Shown here: one piece after another, positions 4,678-7,103 of the stretch | How the letters are laid out: the number at the start of each line of letters is the position of its first letter | How positions within the stretch are numbered: the stretch's first letter is position 1 | Origin: a bacterium | Lineage (GTDB): Bacteria > Spirochaetota > UBA4802 > UBA5550 | Assembly: GCA_024224995.1 (NCBI GenBank) | Contig: JAAENB010001216.1 | Span: 1-7,103, forward strand | Direction of reading: 5' to 3' | Length of the DNA stretch: 7,103 nt | Notes under the pieces: model-generated | Databases searched by the model: none | Told to the model about the DNA's origin: nothing | The model's input: the letters and a program-made list of their open reading frames with translations, nothing else | Made by a program: the position numbers and the translations under genes

Positions 4678-4702
4678 CAACAAAGATGCCAGACCTTTGT
4701 TG
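4678..4702 (-). terminator. Hairpin after the fourth small paralogue
   Basis: CAACAAAG (4678-4685) pairs perfectly with CTTTGTTG (4695-4702) around a 9-base loop, directly downstream of the minus-strand stop at 4707. The following minus-strand bases are T-rich but broken (AGTTTATTATAT), so it is a weak intrinsic terminator at best. Confidence 0.45.
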
Positions 4703-4706
4703 GGTG

Positions 4707-4952
4707 CTATCTATCTATGTCAATTGTTTCTATTACATCGTGAGCTGAGTGATGAAATGAGGCTCTTTCAATAGGGGGCATTTCCCTGGTGAATTCGTCT
4801 ATAAGCTGTGATTGAAGATTCTGCCGTTTAAGGTTTTCAGCGGTTTTTTCCACAAAATCGGTATTGGTCTCTTTTATCCTGCTGTCTTCGAGGTGGAGCA
4901 AAACATTTGCAGCCAGCAGGAGATTGGCAATTGAGATGGTTTCTGTATTCAT
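4707..4952 (-). CDS. Small paralogous protein, member 4 (81 aa, unknown)
   Basis: This is the most divergent member of the four-copy family: LLLAANVLLHLED (residues 11-23) replaces the LL.ASKVL..IE.G block, and the C-terminal half keeps LIDEF (50-54), IER (61-63), Phe66 and a final helix. I chose the ATG at 4952 over the in-frame ATG at 4964 because GGAGG overlaps that upstream ATG and sits 5 bases before the chosen start, and because MNTETISIAN aligns with the other N-termini. It follows the collar-domain lipoprotein gene by 44 bp with no terminator between, so the two are probably co-transcribed from the promoter at 5748-5776. It is physically separated by about 3 kb from its three relatives. 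The function is not recognised. Confidence 0.75.
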   Translation of the reverse strand: MNTETISIANLLLAANVLLHLEDSRIKETNTDFVEKTAENLKRQNLQSQLIDEFTREMPPIERASFHHSAHDVIETIDIDR

Positions 4953-4996
4953 GGGAGCCTCCATTAGTTTCGTTGTTGTTTTTTTTTTAATATTTT

Positions 4997-5704
4997 TTAA
5001 TACTTAATAAGGTAATTCACTGCGGCATTAACCGGTCGTGATTCCGTGTCTCCACCGCTGATGCTGTGATTATGGGTATTGGGATTGAGGATCTCGGAGG
5101 CATTTGTGAAGTTGTCCCGTCCTCCGGCTGTTTGACCGGCATAAATACCAGGCCCTTCGTTAAAAATACCTGATGTACTGCTGTGAGTATGGGTATCATC
5201 GCTTACAATGAAACTGCTGTTGGGCAGAGCTGTGGCAAAACTCTGGTATGTTCCTACGGCATTTCCTGTATTACCGCTATAAAGAGCGGTTCTACTTCCT
5301 GCATCGGGATCTATCCCGGAGCCTGAGTCAACACCTCTCAGGAACCTGCCTCGCAGGTCAGGGATATTAAAGGTCGATGTCCCGTTCCCGGAACCCCAGG
5401 CTGCACCAATTGCAGCAAAAAGATCTGTATAGGTATCCCTGCTTATTTCACTGCCGTTGCAAAGCAGCCAGCCCGAAGGGACTGTTGCTCCTGCAAAAGG
5501 AACAATGGTTCCCGTAGGAGAGAGTGCGCCCTTAGTCAGTTTTAACTGGTTAATCTCTTCTTTCAACTCTTTAATTTCAGAATACATGCCCGAAAAGCTG
5601 AACGCTTCGTCGTCATCATCATTATTTTCACTATTGGATAAACCGGCCTCACACCCTGAAAACGTTAATACTGTCAATAGGATTACATATAGAAATTTTT
5701 TCAT
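4997..5704 (-). CDS. Lipoprotein with phage tail-collar domain (235 aa)
   Basis: Residues 1-17 are a lipoprotein-type signal (MKK, hydrophobic core, LTFSG) ending at Cys18; Phe at -3 is outside the classical lipobox but acceptable in relaxed ones. A low-complexity NNDDDDE stretch (28-33) and a short heptad-like helix (about 40-57) follow. Residues 63-125 are a tail-collar domain of the kind found in phage tail fibres and microcystin-dependent-type proteins: GTIVPFAGATVPSGWLLCNG, then FNIPDLRGRFLRGVD. The C-terminus has two H-x-H motifs (172-174, 211-213), which in tail fibres can bind metal, and the typical RPVNAAVNYLIKY ending. The frame is open to 5854, but the start at 5704 is preferred: GGAG lies 7 bases before it, it begins the signal peptide, and the promoter at 5748-5776 lies inside the extension. 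It is likely a membrane-anchored, possibly surface-exposed trimer. Confidence 0.85.
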   Translation of the reverse strand: MKKFLYVILLTVLTFSGCEAGLSNSENNDDDDEAFSFSGMYSEIKELKEEINQLKLTKGALSPTGTIVPFAGATVPSGWLLCNGSEISRDTYTDLFAAIGAAWGSGNGTSTFNIPDLRGRFLRGVDSGSGIDPDAGSRTALYSGNTGNAVGTYQSFATALPNSSFIVSDDTHTHSSTSGIFNEGPGIYAGQTAGGRDNFTNASEILNPNTHNHSISGGDTESRPVNAAVNYLIKY

Positions 5705-5747
5705 TACTTCTCCAATAATTTTTTTGAGTTTTTTGTTGGTTAGTATA

Positions 5748-5776
5748 AATATAGGTATTTTTTTTGAGGTCGTCAA
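5748..5776 (-). promoter_or_regulatory. Sigma70 promoter for the collar lipoprotein gene
   Basis: On the minus strand TTGACG (5771-5776), a 17-bp spacer and TATATT (5748-5753). Transcription would begin near 5741, leaving a leader of about 37 nt that contains the ribosome site for the ATG at 5704. Confidence 0.8.
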
Positions 5777-5857
5777 TAGATCAGGAATGAACGCTAAGTG
5801 AATGGGAATGAACAACAGTATTTTTTTTATTTGCTCTTTAAAAGAGTTTTTCACTCT

Positions 5858-6775
5858 TTAAGTGGGTGGATACAGGAATGTTTTTGCTGCTTCTACTCCA
5901 TGTTCGAATCCTTCCAGTATCTTTTTTTCGTCCTGAGTTAGCCGGTCAACCTTGAAGTCATTGGGAGGATAGATGATATCAATATTTTTATATTTTCCTT
6001 CCAGTTCGTCCAGGATCCGGTTATAGCTGAGATAGCGGTTTTCCATAGATTCAACCAGGTATTGATACCTGGTTTCATTATAGTATCGTTCATAAAGACT
6101 CTTGATCCAGAATGATTCTTCTTTTTTCCGGTATTTCTTTGGTCTTGTAGTAACAATCAGGATATCTTCTTCTTTGTATCCCAGGGAGAGTGCTTTTTTA
6201 TATGGAATGGGATCGAGCAGGCCGCCGTCCAGCAGGTGGTAGTCCCGGTAATTAACAAAGCCCCGGTATAAAAAGGGGATTGCCGATGATGCTTTTAACG
6301 CCGTGATGACATCATCTTTTTTTGAACTAAGGAAAATCGTTTCCGGGGGTTTATTATCGCTGCAATGGGCTGCTGAAATGAATACAGGGCAGGATTGTTT
6401 CAGTTTTTTAAAATCCAGGGGCTCATTTCCCCCTATAACGGTGTCAACCATCCAGTCAAGGTCCAGGATATGTTTATCCGGTTTTAACACATTGGACAGG
6501 TGTATAAACTTGCCCGAGAGCAGGGTTGTAAAAAGAGAATCCCGGGCGATATGGATCTGCCCGGAAGCGTAAACCGTTCCGGTTAAGGCTCCGGCAGAAG
6601 AACCGATTATTGTCCTCCAGGGGAAATAACCCCTGTCCGTAAAGGCCTGCAATACCCCGGTAGGAAAAATTCCCCTCATTCCGCCCCCTTCAAGAATAAG
6701 TACTTTCTTCCGGGGATGAGACAGCTTTTTCTTAAAGGGATTATAGTCTATTGGCAGCCTTGCTTTCAGTTCCAT
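5858..6775 (-). CDS. Patatin-like phospholipase (305 aa)
   Basis: This is a patatin-family lipid acyl hydrolase. The oxyanion hole is GGGMRG (residues 30-35), the nucleophile elbow is G58-S-S60-A-G62 with Ser60 as catalytic serine, and Asp183 in DGG (183-185) completes the Ser-Asp dyad. The motif spellings (LEGGGMRGIFPTGVL, DGGLLDPIP) resemble the bacterial YjjU-like branch. There is no signal peptide or obvious membrane segment, so it is probably cytoplasmic or peripheral at the inner membrane. All catalytic elements are intact and the length is normal. The ATG at 6775 has AAGGAG 8 bases upstream, and a promoter lies at 6799-6827. The stop is 153 bp before the collar lipoprotein gene, which has its own promoter, so co-transcription is possible but not required. 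The substrate is not predictable; membrane phospholipids or lipid esters are the family norm. Confidence 0.9.
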   Translation of the reverse strand: MELKARLPIDYNPFKKKLSHPRKKVLILEGGGMRGIFPTGVLQAFTDRGYFPWRTIIGSSAGALTGTVYASGQIHIARDSLFTTLLSGKFIHLSNVLKPDKHILDLDWMVDTVIGGNEPLDFKKLKQSCPVFISAAHCSDNKPPETIFLSSKKDDVITALKASSAIPFLYRGFVNYRDYHLLDGGLLDPIPYKKALSLGYKEEDILIVTTRPKKYRKKEESFWIKSLYERYYNETRYQYLVESMENRYLSYNRILDELEGKYKNIDIIYPPNDFKVDRLTQDEKKILEGFEHGVEAAKTFLYPPT

Positions 6776-6798
6776 GGAATAAACTCCTTATATTAGGG

Positions 6799-6827
6799 TT
6801 TTTACCGGGAAGTTGTTAAATTGTCAA
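6799..6827 (-). promoter_or_regulatory. Sigma70 promoter for the patatin-like gene
   Basis: On the minus strand TTGACA (6822-6827), a 17-bp spacer and TAAAAA (6799-6804). The predicted start is near 6792, just upstream of the AAGGAG ribosome site of the ATG at 6775, giving a very short leader. Confidence 0.7.
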
Positions 6828-7056
6828 GGGGATTTCCTCTGAGGCAGGGGAAGGTAATCGGTGGCCTTGTGGCCGGGTAACCGGTGATCGGTCAGAGCAG
6901 CCCGGGGTTTTAACCCCCATAGGGCAGCAGAGTATGGCCCCGGATAACATCTTCCGGTAAAACAGGCTCTGTTTCCAGGTTAGTTTCCCAGGGAGATTGG
7001 TATTTCTCATAGCGTGGGGTGCGACCCCTGCGAGGGGAAAAAATACGTCAGAAACT
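6828..7056. other. Gene-free region with short GC-rich palindromes
   Basis: There is no credible gene here; together with 1-257 it makes about 540 bp without coding on the closed form. Visible elements are GGCC-TTGT-GGCC, several CGGT repeats around 6857-6894, GGGGTT-TT-AACCCC (6904-6917), and a three-arm alternating repeat at 7016-7037. The local base composition is more GC-rich than the neighbouring intergenic DNA. I cannot identify an RNA family or an origin; no iteron array or DnaA-box cluster was noticed. Confidence 0.5.
7016..7037. repeat. Three-arm alternating hairpin repeat
   Basis: GGGGT (7016-7020), GCG, ACCCCT (7024-7029), GCG, AGGGG (7033-7037). The central arm can pair with either flank, giving two mutually exclusive short hairpins, each with a GCG loop. 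An A-run (7038-7043) follows on the plus strand. Confidence 0.7.
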
Positions 7057-7103
7057 AAATAGTATTGCGATCTGCATCTGGCCTGGAAGTATCCCTCTTC
7101 TAA
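7057..7103. repeat. Terminal direct repeat, right copy
   Basis: Exact copy of bases 1-47. It ends inside the left arm of the long hairpin, so the sequence would continue naturally with base 48 onward if the molecule is circular. Confidence 0.9.

Noticed and set aside
4683..4698. Minus-strand TGGCATC-N4-TTGAG as a second sigma54 site
   Set aside because: It lacks the essential GC of the -12 element and is formed by the hairpin downstream of the fourth paralogue, with no gene placed to use it.
5705..5854. N-terminal extension of the collar lipoprotein frame
   Set aside because: A strong promoter lies inside it, the ribosome site and lipoprotein signal begin at 5704, and the extension is low-complexity and Lys/Ile-rich.
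5841..5859. AAAGAGT/ACTCTTT hairpin at the patatin stop as a terminator
   Set aside because: It has only a 7-bp AT-rich stem that overlaps the stop codon, and no T-run follows on the minus strand.
5900..5912. GTTCGAATCC resembling a tRNA T-loop
   Set aside because: The flanking bases do not form the T stem, no anticodon or D arm is present, and it lies inside the intact patatin gene.
6816..7010. Minus-strand reading frame of 64 codons
   Set aside because: It has no ribosome site, runs through GC-rich palindromic DNA and the patatin promoter, has unconvincing composition and resembles no family.
1..7103. CRISPR array, insertion sequence or plasmid replication gene
   Set aside because: No regularly spaced repeats, transposase, integrase or Rep-like protein could be found in any frame.

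Overview
The window reads as bacterial DNA of moderate GC, densely coding, with strong sigma70-type promoters, one excellent sigma54-type promoter and clear Shine-Dalgarno sites on most small genes. The lineage cannot be fixed from the sequence. The relaxed lipobox and the gene mix (HD-GYP-like protein, DUF2284, receiver protein) would fit a spirochaete or another Gram-negative anaerobe, but this is a weak guess. Bases 1-47 and 7057-7103 are identical, and an inverted repeat is completed only when the ends are joined. The window is therefore best read as a 7056-bp circle or a tandem unit. No replication, partition, mobilisation, integrase or transposase gene is visible, so a collapsed chromosomal segment between copies of a repeat remains possible.

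Layout: 6776-7103 plus 1-257 is gene-free and holds a long nested inverted repeat, a bidirectional terminator-like hairpin and small palindromes. 258-626 (+) encodes a small secreted protein. 710-928, 949-1131 and 1456-1710 (all -) encode three members of a small paralogous family of unknown function, and a fourth member lies at 4707-4952 (-). The first two form an operon behind a textbook sigma54 promoter (1243-1258) with a strong leader hairpin. Two identical-architecture TGTCA-N5-TGACA dyads lie exactly 20 bp apart about 180-200 bp upstream, where an enhancer-binding protein would be expected.

1862-2629 (+) is a receiver-like protein whose phosphoacceptor Asp is replaced by Glu. It converges with, and overlaps by 6 bp, a degenerate HD-GYP-like protein at 2624-4024 (-). 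4144-4605 (+) is a DUF2284 cysteine-rich metal-binding protein. The receiver and DUF2284 genes have near-consensus promoters placed so that transcription should begin at the A of the ATG (leaderless), and the HD-GYP gene is nearly so.

4707-6775 (-) holds a patatin-like phospholipase, a lipoprotein carrying a phage tail-collar domain, and the fourth small paralogue, all in the same orientation. The window thus combines signalling-type proteins, envelope or secreted proteins and a lineage-specific small-protein family. The sigma54-controlled paralogue family is the most likely undescribed system here.
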